This document shows, one piece after another, positions 11,319 to 21,353 of a stretch of DNA of 64,000 bases. Under the pieces are notes generated by a model, which saw only the letters and a program-made list of their open reading frames with translations, did not search any database and was not told where the DNA came from. This DNA is from Trichomonas vaginalis G3. Taxonomy: Eukaryota > Parabasalia > Trichomonadida > Trichomonadidae. Position 1 is the stretch's first letter; each line of letters starts with the position of its first letter. Position numbers and translations under genes: made by a program. Location of the stretch: contig NC_067204.1 of NCBI RefSeq assembly GCF_026262505.1, positions 15,664,165 to 15,728,164 of the forward strand, given 5' to 3'.

Positions 11319-11651
11319 AGTAGTAGGATAGGATGGGTTGTGTGACTTTTTTTGTTGCATCTATATATAGACGATGCATTAAAATATTTATATACTAAAC
11401 ACATTAAAAAATTAACATTAATTTTAAAATAATTTATTTTTTATCTTTTATAAAAGAAGCTATATATAGATGATGTCAGATATTCCGCGATTAATTAAAC
11501 ATGTGTTAAATCCTGAATGGAATCAATGGAGTCATAATCAAAGACCTCATAAACGAGTAAAAGAAATTAGAAATAATTATTTTCATGAATGAAAGATTCA
11601 CTACCATAATGAAATAAAAAATAAAAAAATAAACTTTAAAAATTCATGTCT
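11319..11651 (+). repeat. Left Maverick TIR
   Basis: 333 bp, matching the reverse complement of 31047-31379 at every position I compared. It includes a 40-codon ORF at 11470-11592. Confidence 0.95.
11470..11592 (+). CDS. Small 40-residue ORF inside the Maverick TIR
   Basis: It begins MMSDIPRLIKHVLNPEW and ends NNYFHE. It is preceded by TTTATTTTTTATC and an AT-rich spacer, like other genes of this element. Because it lies in the TIR it occurs twice, with a minus-strand copy at 31106-31228. The sequence is basic and rich in H, R and N. No family is recognised, and it may simply be an open stretch. Confidence 0.4.
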   Translation: MMSDIPRLIKHVLNPEWNQWSHNQRPHKRVKEIRNNYFHE

Positions 11652-11677
11652 CAGAATCAACATAGAACTTTAAGAAA

Positions 11678-12046
11678 CTAATGATTATTTGAATTTATGA
11701 AATCAATTATTTGATTCATTCTTTCTTCAATCTCTTCTATTCTTTTTGTTAAATCATCTATTTTCATTAATGAGGTGATTCTTGATTGGGGAATAGATTT
11801 CAAACTAACCACTCCTTTTATTTTTGAAATTTTGAATCCATCAACTTTAAACATTTTATTCAATTTACACGTTGTCAATTCTTCAAATAATTTTTTATTA
11901 TTAACATAATAGTCATTAAATTCTTCAACAGATGAAAAAATTTTTATTTCAGTAATTGGTTTAACAATGTTTATTTTTTGTTGAACATTTTCACTTTCAT
12001 TTATTTCCTCCTCCTCTGTTTCATTTATTTTTAAAATCGGTTTCAT
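11678..12046 (-). CDS. Maverick protein of unknown function
   Basis: 122 residues, starting MKPILKINETEEEE. It has an acidic N-terminal tract and a predicted coiled coil at the C-terminus (LTKRIEEIEERMNQIIDFI). The start has the element's usual upstream pattern (TTTATTTAATGATAAATG). No homologue is recognised. Confidence 0.6.
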   Translation of the reverse strand: MKPILKINETEEEEINESENVQQKINIVKPITEIKIFSSVEEFNDYYVNNKKLFEELTTCKLNKMFKVDGFKISKIKGVVSLKSIPQSRITSLMKIDDLTKRIEEIEERMNQIIDFINSNNH

Positions 12047-12112
12047 TTATCATTAAATAAAAATTAGAATATAAGTGATGAAATATATTTTTTAATTAAT
12101 ATTAAATCAGAA

Positions 12113-12349
12113 ATGGCGGCAGGATTCTTTAAAAAATTATGGGATGGAATTAAGAAAGCTGCAGGTTGGGTTTATAAAAAGATTATTAAACCTGTAGCAA
12201 ACTTTTTGGCACCAGTAGCGAAAACGGCAGGAACTATCATAGGTGGAGTATTAGGTACTAAAGCAGGTAATCCAGCGATGGGAGCACAAGCAGGTAACGC
12301 AGTTGGTGGAATTGCTGAAGGAATACTTAATAAAATAGGAGGTAGATAG
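12113..12349 (+). CDS. Small amphipathic Gly/Ala-rich Maverick protein A
   Basis: 78 residues, beginning MAAGFFKKLWDGIKK: a basic amphipathic helix followed by a Gly/Ala-rich segment (TIIGGVLGTKAG). Its first residues nearly match the neighbouring convergent gene at 12374-12589. Small basic amphipathic proteins next to capsid genes recall adenovirus minor core or membrane-active proteins, but that role is only inference. Confidence 0.6.
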   Translation: MAAGFFKKLWDGIKKAAGWVYKKIIKPVANFLAPVAKTAGTIIGGVLGTKAGNPAMGAQAGNAVGGIAEGILNKIGGR

Positions 12350-12373
12350 TGGAAAAATAAATAAATATTATTT

Positions 12374-12589
12374 TTATCTTAGTATCGGTTGAAGTCTTTG
12401 ATAAACTTTTTCTCCTTTATTTAATATTTCTCTTATTGGGGCAGCTTTTGGTGTTATTGATTCAGCAACGTCACTAATTGCTTCTTTATTCTTAAATATC
12501 CAATTTGCTCCCTTCTTCAATGTTTCCCAAACTTTATGTGCTCCTCTTTTTACTTTATCCCACAGTTTCTTAAATATACCTGCAGCCAT
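12374..12589 (-). CDS. Small amphipathic Maverick protein B, paralogue of A
   Basis: 71 residues, MAAGIFKKLWDKVKRG at the start, then a helical basic region (WETLKKGANWIFKNK) and SITPKAAPIREILNKGEK. The shared MAAG-FFKKLWD-type start with the convergent gene at 12113-12349 suggests duplication. Role unknown; the position next to the capsid candidate suggests a virion-associated peptide. Confidence 0.6.
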   Translation of the reverse strand: MAAGIFKKLWDKVKRGAHKVWETLKKGANWIFKNKEAISDVAESITPKAAPIREILNKGEKVYQRLQPILR

Positions 12590-12658
12590 AGTTGATTATT
12601 TCATTAAAATTAAAAATTCATTTTCATCTTTTAATTTTGATTTTTTATTTAATAATAA

Positions 12659-14299
12659 ATGACGACTAACTATTTGATGCCAAACACTAAACCGATTAAT
12701 GGAAATGTGTTTCATTCATTCGAAAAGATAAATGAAATATTCGCAAAGAATGACGGTAGAAGATATTATAGAGAACTTGAAAGTTCATGCTATGACTCTG
12801 ATGCTCCATATTTTGATGATAAACAAACTCATTTAAGAATTACAAATCCGGCTCATGATGTGAACCAATTAGGTGACACATATATTAAACGCAAAGTTAA
12901 AGCAACTCTAGTTTCAAATAAAGCTTTCACATGTGATGCCGCTTTTAAATGCATGCGTTTATTCGTTGGTTACAAATCATCAAATCAAAGCTTTAAACAG
13001 TTAGAAGTAGAAACCGAAAGAGGTGATGCCGGTTATCTTCAGATGGATTGCGCACGTGAATCTTTTGCATTTGCAACATATAAACCAAAATCAGAAAGGA
13101 AAGTTAAAAAGTTTGTTCATTCGTTATATAATAATGTTCAAAAATATGATAACTCAGTATGTGGTAAATATATTGACCCTTCAGAAGTTTTCAAGAAAGC
13201 AAATGAAGAAGTTGATGTCACTTTTGATATGATTATTCCGGTAAATGATTTGTTAGCATTTCAGGCGTTCGATGATTATCCTAAATCATTTGGTGAAATC
13301 ATTCTTAAATATTATGTTTTCAGGGATACTTTAGTATTTTGTCAGGTTGACCCGTTAAGAGTTGCTGATTTACAAAATTACGTTTATGAAAAGATAACTG
13401 ATGAAAATTATGAAAAGATTATGAATCATGTTTATAAATATGATCGCAAATTCCAACAAATCGGACTTCCTGCCAAATTAATTACAAGCTTAGCCGCTAC
13501 ATCTGCTGACGCAACAGTTGATGACGTTATTATTTCATGCACAAAGATGGAAGTTTTAGAGGATAAATGCATTACACCAGGATATGGTTTAATTGAAGAA
13601 TCAGTTAAAGCAATACCACGTTTATTCAGTAAGGAAGATCCATTCATGATTCCAGCTCAACATATTGACGTTCGTTCACTAAATGGAGGTTGCATCACTC
13701 CTGAAGGTATTAGCTCAGATTTCTCATACGCTCTTCATAATGTTACAGATGTTGTGTTAACATTTCCGAAGAATGCAATGCAAAGAACAGTTTTAGAAAA
13801 TCCAATGCTTCGAGGTCTTCAGGTCACTATAGATTCCAGAAACTTCCCCGATCAAGCGATGACCACAGTAGGTGACATATTCTTTACACGTATGCTTCAA
13901 GCTTCTGATTTAGATGGAGTGAATGAATGCACGGAAGAATACGAGGACTCATTAACTAGACCACTGAATGCAGATGATGGCACGCCATTAGCTAGAACAT
14001 GGAAAGACCAAACTTCATTCTTATGCACTATTCCAGTTCAACGTGATGGAGCGGGTATATTCTTTGATGGATTAGAAACTTTCAACTCACAAGTTACAGT
14101 ACAAGTGAAAGCTTATCCAATCATTCAGGGTGAAAATGACACTTACTGTTCAAAGGTGACAAATCCTCCTCAGGTTTGGTTTACTAGGACTACGTATTGG
14201 ACATGGACACCGGATGAAGGTTTGAAATATCATCCAACAGGTACACCACCACAGTATAGAAGTTCATATGATGAAATATTGATGAATAGAAATGTTTAA
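12659..14299 (+). CDS. Maverick major capsid protein candidate
   Basis: 546 residues, the largest intact gene in the left half, with no break seen. The predicted composition is beta-rich with few low-complexity stretches (FDMIIPVNDLLAF, FGEIILKYYVF). Its length and its place just upstream of the packaging ATPase fit a double-jelly-roll Polinton capsid protein. The assignment rests on position, size and general character, not on a diagnostic motif. Its ATG follows TTTTTTATTTAATAATAA. Confidence 0.6.
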   Translation: MTTNYLMPNTKPINGNVFHSFEKINEIFAKNDGRRYYRELESSCYDSDAPYFDDKQTHLRITNPAHDVNQLGDTYIKRKVKATLVSNKAFTCDAAFKCMRLFVGYKSSNQSFKQLEVETERGDAGYLQMDCARESFAFATYKPKSERKVKKFVHSLYNNVQKYDNSVCGKYIDPSEVFKKANEEVDVTFDMIIPVNDLLAFQAFDDYPKSFGEIILKYYVFRDTLVFCQVDPLRVADLQNYVYEKITDENYEKIMNHVYKYDRKFQQIGLPAKLITSLAATSADATVDDVIISCTKMEVLEDKCITPGYGLIEESVKAIPRLFSKEDPFMIPAQHIDVRSLNGGCITPEGISSDFSYALHNVTDVVLTFPKNAMQRTVLENPMLRGLQVTIDSRNFPDQAMTTVGDIFFTRMLQASDLDGVNECTEEYEDSLTRPLNADDGTPLARTWKDQTSFLCTIPVQRDGAGIFFDGLETFNSQVTVQVKAYPIIQGENDTYCSKVTNPPQVWFTRTTYWTWTPDEGLKYHPTGTPPQYRSSYDEILMNRNV

Positions 14300-14323
14300 A
14301 ATTATAAATTTATTTTTGATTAA

Positions 14324-15150
14324 ATGGATTTAAATTCATCCACCCCTTATGAAGAATTAGCAGGAGTATATAATACATACGTAGATGATATGATTAATGA
14401 AGCATTGAGTGATAATAGAAATGCTCTATCTAAGGAAAAATTAATGAAAATTCCATATTCTGAATGTTACTTAAATTCAATCACTGCAGCAATTGGTAAA
14501 CAAATAAAGGTAAAACATTAACGATATTAAAACAAATTATCATTATTGCTAACACTTCCCCCTATTCACATGTGTTAATTTATATCAACCGTTCAGGTTC
14601 ACCTTCAGATGATACATTTGAATCTTTAAAGCATTTAATCAAAATTCCAATTATTTATTTATCACAAGAAGAAGCAGAAGATTATTTAAAAACTTTTTAA
14701 TGTATAAAGAATTATATAATACAATCAAGAAGCAAGGATTAGAGGATAAAATTATTGATAAACAACGGGATGAATTATTTGAAACACTTTCTATTTCAAA
14801 TTTTGATAGAGAATTTTTGCATCCACTCATTTTTCTAGATGATGCAGTGAAATCAAAACTAATAACAAATGAGAAATCATATTTTAATCAGTTATTAACT
14901 CAATGTCGACACATTCAGTGTTCATTCTTTATGGCTGTTCAATATTTCAAAGCATTAAGCAACAAACATTAAATCAAATCTATCAACCCTTTTCATTTTC
15001 AGTGGGTTTAGTCGTCAACAGTTGAACGTTATGCTTTATCAAGTGAATTTACCAATGAGCATTAATGAACTTTACACACAATATCAGCAATTAGGTGAAC
15101 ATGGAAAAATAATAGTTGATTTAAATAAAGGAGGTGTTAAATTTGATTAA
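14324..15150 (+). pseudogene. Maverick packaging ATPase (FtsK/HerA type), broken
   Basis: Several short frames together occupy the place of a packaging ATPase. One contains LIFLDDAVKSK, resembling a Walker B strand, followed by LLTQCRHIQCSFFMAVQY, typical of the sensor region of A32-like genome-packaging ATPases. It is broken several times. In an intact element the product would pump DNA into capsids. Confidence 0.6.
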
Positions 15151-15189
15151 CTTTTATAATTAATTTTTATTTTTTATTTATAATTAAAC

Positions 15190-16099
15190 ATGACAGAAAT
15201 AGCAAAATCTTCTACAGGTTCCATTAAAACAAGGGAACAAACAAAAGGGGTGCATATAATAGAACTATGAAAGTTCCTGATGGAATGAAAGAATTAGTTC
15301 ATATTGTTGTTGGTCTTCAAAAGATGTTAAACAAATGAGAAACGTTTTAACATTAACCAGAAGCTCAAGCATATGCCAAACGTCAAGGTCCAAATTGGGA
15401 AGCACACGAAGCAGACATTACGGGTCCAAATGGAAAACCTGATGGTATAAATGAAGTTTTCGTTACTGATGGTCAAGGTAATATTAAAGTCATAAATGGT
15501 TATAAATTAACTATACTGATTATCCTAAACGTAAAGCATATAATGAACGTTATCCTATGCAATTTGATGAAAATGGAAAAGCTGTTAAACAATACATTGG
15601 AGAAGGTGAAAATGGTCCAATTAATTCATACCGTTATAATCCATATTCTTATTTCAATGAAGAATTAAATGCTATTGAAGAGGGACCGGATGGATTACCA
15701 CGATATTCTAACACAGTTTGATGGTCAATATACAAATATTAGACCTGAAATTCAGCTAAGAAATTCTTTAAAGTTGCTTTATTCGATCCAGTTTTTTCGC
15801 AAATGTTAAAGATGAACTTAAACAGCAATTCCAACCAATTATAGTAGCAAGAATTGCATCAGGTGCTTTAATCTCAAGCATTCAAAGATTTAATTAAAAA
15901 CCATTATATCAGCAACGAGGTTTAACTTATGATTTAGTTAAGGAATCAGATAAAAGAAAATTTGAGAAATCAGATGATTATAAGAATGCAATTAATGAAT
16001 ATATTAGGTCTATTAATTACAATGAACCAGCTAAAAATCAACTTCAAGAACAAATACAGGGAAATAGATTCAAAAACTTCCAGCAAAATAAAGTTTAAA
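15190..16099 (+). pseudogene. Unassigned Maverick structural region, broken
   Basis: It begins [14 protein letters not shown] after the usual AT-rich leader. Recognisable protein-like stretches include YAKRQGPNWEAHEADITG. It lies between the ATPase and the fibre gene, so a virion role is likely. The family is not recognised. Broken, probably several times. Confidence 0.4.
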
Positions 16100-16123
16100 T
16101 ATATTTTTTTATTCGAATATAAA

Positions 16124-16740
16124 TGAGAAAGACGTTTCACTAGTCAAAAGAACACTAACGCAAAAGCAGAGATTACGGTTGGTTATAACGTAAATGATGA
16201 TAAATCACGAATTATTCAAAATGTTAAAGTTAATGTTAGCCCCGAATTAACAAGGTCAGCAACTCAACCAAATTTATTAACTCGTGACTTACCGAAGAAT
16301 GAGGAGAATGAAGAAAACCATGAGAATGGAGACCCAATCATTTTATCTGAACCCGGTAAAGAACCTGTTGAAATTCCCACTTATCAACATACCCCCCTCT
16401 TTCATCAAACATCGAGAACCATATAAAATAGACATTAATTCTGAATTAATGAAAATTTACCGTGATATAATAATTAATAATTATGATTCAATAATAAATT
16501 TAATTGACCAATCCGGTTTATTATTTTACCTTATGAATCATTAATTCACATTATCGCCATTCTTTGTGAATTCAAGATTCAGACGTTAAGATTCAATTTT
16601 TCATAGATGATGAGGTTTCATGCTGTGGAACAGTTGCAAAAATAAATCCTATAAAGGATATTAGCACAATTAAGATATCAAAGAACGGAACAACAACTGA
16701 ACTTCATTTAACATATATATGATTTTTAATAATAAAATAG
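16124..16740 (+). pseudogene. Unassigned Maverick gene region, broken
   Basis: It starts after TTTTTTTATTCGAATATAA and has protein-like stretches in plus frames (ITVGYNVNDDKSR, ILSEPGKEPVEIPTY). No family is recognised. Broken. Confidence 0.35.
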
Positions 16741-16836
16741 TTGATGAATATAAAATATCACTTGAAAAAATTCTTTGTTAAGGCTATTTAATATTCAAGC
16801 ATTAACATTATCGAATAATAATCCTTTGAATCATAA

Positions 16837-17301
16837 TCAATAATAATTGGACCTTTCACCAGTTTCTATCGTTTGTTTTATTTCTTTTTGTTCCCCACTA
16901 TCCGGATCGGTCATTGTAATTGTTTTTGTTATAGTATCAGCTTTATCTTTAACTTCAATCTTTTTTCCATCGGGATATTTAAACCAAAATTCCAAAAATT
17001 CGATATTGTCAATCTGTTCATATTTTAATCTATCAATTACATTTTTAATACCATCTGAAATCTTATGAAAATGGTCATTATATGGGTTTGATTGAACTAA
17101 ATTTGAATGAAGGGAAAATAAACCTGTTGATGAATATGACATTGACTCATATTTTCTGAAAACACTAAAATTTATAACATGAATGAATTTCTTATTCGTT
17201 GAATTTATGAATTCTTGAGGTAATCTTATTCTAGTTTTATTTATCACTGGAAAATAACGCTTTACCATATTTTTAATCGTAATAAAAATGTCAATTATCA
17301 A
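16837..17301 (-). CDS. Maverick protein of unknown function
   Basis: 154 residues. The C-terminal half is charged and Thr-rich (TITKTITMTDPDSGEQKEIK). Its 5' end overlaps that of the plus-strand gene at 17288, so the two are divergent with almost no intergenic space. No homologue is recognised. Confidence 0.5.
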   Translation of the reverse strand: MIIDIFITIKNMVKRYFPVINKTRIRLPQEFINSTNKKFIHVINFSVFRKYESMSYSSTGLFSLHSNLVQSNPYNDHFHKISDGIKNVIDRLKYEQIDNIEFLEFWFKYPDGKKIEVKDKADTITKTITMTDPDSGEQKEIKQTIETGERSNYY

Positions 17302-17998
17302 TATTATTTCGAATAATAACTGTGAATTAAATTTAACAGTTAGCGGAATTTATAATGTTACTCTCGTTTCTGTGAGTGGTAAATTTAATCCCATTCTTTT
17401 AGACCCTTCAGATTATATATCATTTATTAAAGATGACCATGAAAAAACGTATGATATGTATATAAATAATGTGATAGCGAAATGGGATATTAACATGATT
17501 TTAAGTTATTTAAATGAATCATTTATCGTATGGTATGAAGAAAATTTTAAATCAAAACCTGATAAACTTTTTGAACTTGATGAAATAAATAACCTTATTA
17601 AATTTCCGCTGAAAATTAAATTTTGTACTCCTCATCTTCGTTCATTGTTGGGGATATTAAATTTTGAAAAAGATGTTGGGGATGTTTTGTATTCTGACAC
17701 TGGTTCCAATTTCATTTTAATCAAATGTGATAAAGTTAATACCCCAATGAGATTTTCACATCAAACATTAGACCCTAACTCTTACCCATCAATACAAAAC
17801 ATTTTATCCATCAACTTAAACACATTTTCTTTATCATATCCATTTCAATTATCTGGGAATTCATTTATTCTTCATTCAAAAGATTTATCAAATATTAAAT
17901 TTAGAATAACTGACCTATTTGATTGTGATTTAGAATTCATGAATGAAATATTATGGCAATTTCAAATAGAGAAAATAGCTGATGAGATAACAGATTAA
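17288..17998 (+). CDS. Maverick protein, possible minor capsid (penton-like)
   Basis: 236 residues, intact. The predicted structure is beta-rich. The C-terminus (NIKFRITDLFDCDLEF ... LWQFQIEKI) resembles the closing strands of jelly-roll minor capsid proteins in viruses of this lineage. Penton identity is inference from position and character; it could be another virion protein. Confidence 0.45.
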   Translation: MSIINIISNNNCELNLTVSGIYNVTLVSVSGKFNPILLDPSDYISFIKDDHEKTYDMYINNVIAKWDINMILSYLNESFIVWYEENFKSKPDKLFELDEINNLIKFPLKIKFCTPHLRSLLGILNFEKDVGDVLYSDTGSNFILIKCDKVNTPMRFSHQTLDPNSYPSIQNILSINLNTFSLSYPFQLSGNSFILHSKDLSNIKFRITDLFDCDLEFMNEILWQFQIEKIADEITD

Positions 17999-18022
17999 AT
18001 ATTTATTTTTAAATCATAATAA

Positions 18023-19877
18023 ATGATTAAACAACAGCAACCACAACAACTTAAGGCGCAAAGCACCCAGGTCCTTCAGACCATTACATACGCCATATAT
18101 GCATATAATTCGAAGACGGCAGAACAAACGCAAAGGTTGAAATATGGAGATTTGGAGATAGTATTGAAAAATGAACATTTCGAATTCGTTTGCAAAGGTG
18201 GTGCAGTGATATCAAATATAAAAGAAATTTTATTTATGAATTCTAAAATTAAAGGTATAACGGATGATATAACATCAATTCCACCAGAAGAACAGAGATA
18301 TTACGCATTAAATGCGTTTCCTAAAGTTTTGAAGATTGGAAGATTTAATTTAAATGAGGAATTCATAGAAGGTTTCCTAAATGACATAATGAAGAAAGCA
18401 GATAAGGAATATGTGGATGGTGAGTTAATGAAGAAAGCTGATAAGGAATACGTTAATACTGAATTAATGAAGAAAGCAGATAAGGAATATGTGGATGGTG
18501 AGTTAATGAAGAAAGCTGATAAGGAATACGTTAATACTGAATTAATGAAGAAAGCAGATAAGGAATATGTGGATAGTGAGTTAATGAAGAAAGCTGATAA
18601 GGAATACGTTAATACTGAATTAATGAAGAAAGCTGATAAGGAATACGTTAATACTGAATTAATGAAGAAAGCAAATTTGGTTTATGTTGATGAAAAAGAT
18701 AATGAAATTAAAGAAAATGTTGAATGGTATCATGAATGGACAATGAAGACTTTTAAAGTTAAAGCTGATACAAAATGGGTTTCAGGATGTTTAGACCTTA
18801 AAGCAGATAAAACATATGTTAACGATGAGTTAGAGAAGAAGGCAGATAAAACATATGTTAACGAAATATACCAAAGTTTGATAGGAACAACAAAAAATAT
18901 TGAAACTATTGTTGGTGACTTTTCTGTCAATGAAGAAAATAAATATTTTAGATGGCAGTTTGTACACTCCTTAAAAAATGGTGCACGGTGTAAACTCATT
19001 CCGAAAAATAACAATGAAATGTATGTAAGCTATAAAAAGAATGATGGTACACAAGTTAAAGTTCCATTAGACAACAACTGCTACTTAAACTTATATGGAG
19101 ACGAACAAAAGAAATATTTAAGAGTTTATGAAATGGCAGATATGACATTGCCTGACCCAGCTCCAGCACCATATTATTATGACTATGGAGATGACGACAG
19201 AACACCACATGTAGATGAACAAAAGCTAACATTATATTTAGATTATTATAGATATAAAAGATATAATGCAATAGAAAAAACGAGAATAGTATATTATTAT
19301 ACAGATGACAGAAATAAATATTATAGTCAAGATTTTACCTACCTTGAAAACATAAGATTATATTATAAAAAATATTCTAACACAAACCAGAAGAAACCTG
19401 AAATAGTTGCACTATATTTTAAGTTCAAAAGAGACAATCCTATAATATCTCATATCTTTGATTTAATGAACCCAGTAGGTTCTATTTATACATCTATGGA
19501 TGCAAGAGGTCCTCAAGTAATGTTTGGTGTTGGTGCGTGGGAACAAATAGTTGACAGGTTTTTGTATTGTGCAAACTCAAGGGGGAAGTAAAACGATTTC
19601 AGGTGAAAATTTACCTGCACACAGTCACTACATAGATTTAAGTACATCTCAAGCGGGTTGGCATAAGCATAGATATTGGGATTGGTCAGGAATGACAAAA
19701 GGTAAAGGATATGATGTTAAAGATGACGTTAAGTTTGCTATAAATTGTTACTGGAGTGACACTCAGGGAGAAGGAAACCATACACATTTCGTTTCAGAAT
19801 ATACACAAACAACGGGACAAAGTAAAGAATACATGCCACCATTTATGACTGTATTCGCATGGTATAGAGTTCAATGA
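18023..19877 (+). pseudogene. Maverick tail-fibre/collar-like protein, broken
   Basis: It starts MIKQQQPQQLKAQSTQVLQ. A central block repeats a 13-residue unit (MKKADKEYVDGEL or MKKADKEYVNTEL) about eight times, a likely trimeric coiled-coil stalk. The distal part has the layout of phage tail-collar domains: NPVGSIYTSMDARGPQ, GVGAWEQIVDRF, NLPAHSHYIDL, HTHFVSEYT and MPPFMTVFAWYRV. The shape suggests a receptor-binding fibre. The gene has about one break. Confidence 0.7.
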
Positions 19878-19972
19878 ACGCTCAATGTTTGTGAAATAAA
19901 CTTTAGAACGGACTGAAAGTCCTGAGCTCCAAAAGAGCGAACGGCATAATTTAAATTTTTATTTTAGTATAA

Positions 19973-20155
19973 ATGACAAAATTAATTAAGCCAACTATTT
20001 CTAAATTAATGATACCAATGAAATCATTTCATGGAGTACTTATCCCAGGTTCTTCACAATTAGCCGGGGCAGGTGTTGTGACTCAAGGTGGAACATTAGT
20101 GAATCCATTCAAATTATTAACTAAAGATGAACTTAATAAAATGATGATAAAATAA
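19973..20155 (+). CDS. Small Maverick protein, unknown
   Basis: 60 residues, MTKLIKPTISKLMIPMKSFH at the start, directly after a typical element leader (TTTTTATTTTAGTATAAATG). Its Gly-rich middle is LAGAGVVTQGG. No homologue is recognised. Confidence 0.4.
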   Translation: MTKLIKPTISKLMIPMKSFHGVLIPGSSQLAGAGVVTQGGTLVNPFKLLTKDELNKMMIK

Positions 20156-20246
20156 CTAATAACAAAATTTTATTTCACTACTATCATAAAAAACAGGCGA
20201 GATCTCACCTCTTCACCTCAACTTTATTTATTTTTATTTTTTTATT

Positions 20247-20930
20247 TTGTATGTAAGAACAGAAATGTCAGTCGAAGCACAGACGTTCACGAACAAATCT
20301 AATGGTGAAACATTCACAAAAGGCACTTATAATGGTATTGAAGTCTTACGTAGAGACAAGGATGGTTACATTAATGCAACAAAGATGGCAAGAGAAGTGG
20401 GAAGGTTAAACCATTTAAACAGATTTCTCAATAGTACTAAAATGCAGGAAATTATTGAGTTTTGGATGAATGAATACGGTCGAGCCAAAAGTGGCTCAAC
20501 CTCAAAACAAGCATTTTATGAGCTTACTAAGGGTGTTATAAATGAATTCAAAGGTATTTACATACATCCTGACCTCGTTCATTTTGTTGCTGAATGGTGC
20601 TCTGTAAAGTATGCATTTTATGTCAAAGATATTATGGACTCCATAGACAAGAAAGTTCATGAGAAATTAGATGAAGAAGAACTCGAAGATACAGTAGAGA
20701 ATGCTAAACATTTGTTTGAAGAAGAAGTTAGAAAAATGTGTGAAAAACAATTAGAACACGAACGTGAGATATGTTATGGTTGTAGAGATTCTCCATACGA
20801 ACTAGACCAATGGGAACAAGAAGATTTAAAGAGAGAATTTAGAGAATATGAACTCGCTAAGATAGCATTAGAAACTGCAGAAAAGAAGTTAAAAGTTTGG
20901 GGTCGTTTTGTACAAAAATATTGTGAGTAA
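20247..20930 (+). CDS. KilA-N domain protein
   Basis: 227 residues; translation may instead begin at the internal Met at 20265 (MSVEAQTF). A KilA-N DNA-binding domain spans about residues 25-130: GTYNGIEVLRR, DGYINATKMAREVG, GIYIHPDLVHFVAEWCS and FYVKDIMDSID. The C-terminal half is charged and coiled-coil-like with CYGCRD. KilA-N proteins are common in large DNA viruses and phages. About 60 bp of this gene recurs in inverted orientation at 23848-23914 and 24073-24139. Confidence 0.85.
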   Translation: MYVRTEMSVEAQTFTNKSNGETFTKGTYNGIEVLRRDKDGYINATKMAREVGRLNHLNRFLNSTKMQEIIEFWMNEYGRAKSGSTSKQAFYELTKGVINEFKGIYIHPDLVHFVAEWCSVKYAFYVKDIMDSIDKKVHEKLDEEELEDTVENAKHLFEEEVRKMCEKQLEHEREICYGCRDSPYELDQWEQEDLKREFREYELAKIALETAEKKLKVWGRFVQKYCE

Positions 20931-20960
20931 ATGAACCATTTATTTTTATCATAAATGACC

Positions 20961-21307
20961 CAAAAATAAATGTTTACGTTAATGGTTTCCGGTTATTCAA
21001 TAATTAATTATTTTTGAAGAACTGAAGGTGTCACTATGTCACCATGTGTCACTCGGTTAATTAACTTCTCTGAAAAAATGAGACAACATGACATTTAGAC
21101 AACACAGCAGGAAATGATTTGTCATGACTTCATCGTAATGAGTGTAAATCAGACAAAAATAAATGTTTACGTTAATGGTTTCCGGTTATTCAATAATTAA
21201 TTATTTTTGAAGAACTGAAGGTGTCACTATGTCACCATGTGTCACTCGGTTAATTAACTTCTCTGAAAAAATGAGACAACATGACATTTAGACAACACAG
21301 CAGGAAA
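20961..21307 (+). repeat. Two direct 154-bp repeats left of the primase-helicase gene
   Basis: Copies at 20961-21114 and 21154-21307 look nearly identical. Each contains GTGTCACTATGTCACCAT followed by GTGTCAC, a cluster of GTCAC-type boxes in both orientations. Inverted relatives lie on the other side of the gene at 23692-24241. Iteron-like boxes beside a replication gene may be an origin or a regulatory array. Confidence 0.8.
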
Positions 21308-21353
21308 TTTGATGCAGTCCAAAAATAAAGTTAGTTTTTTTATTCCTATATAA

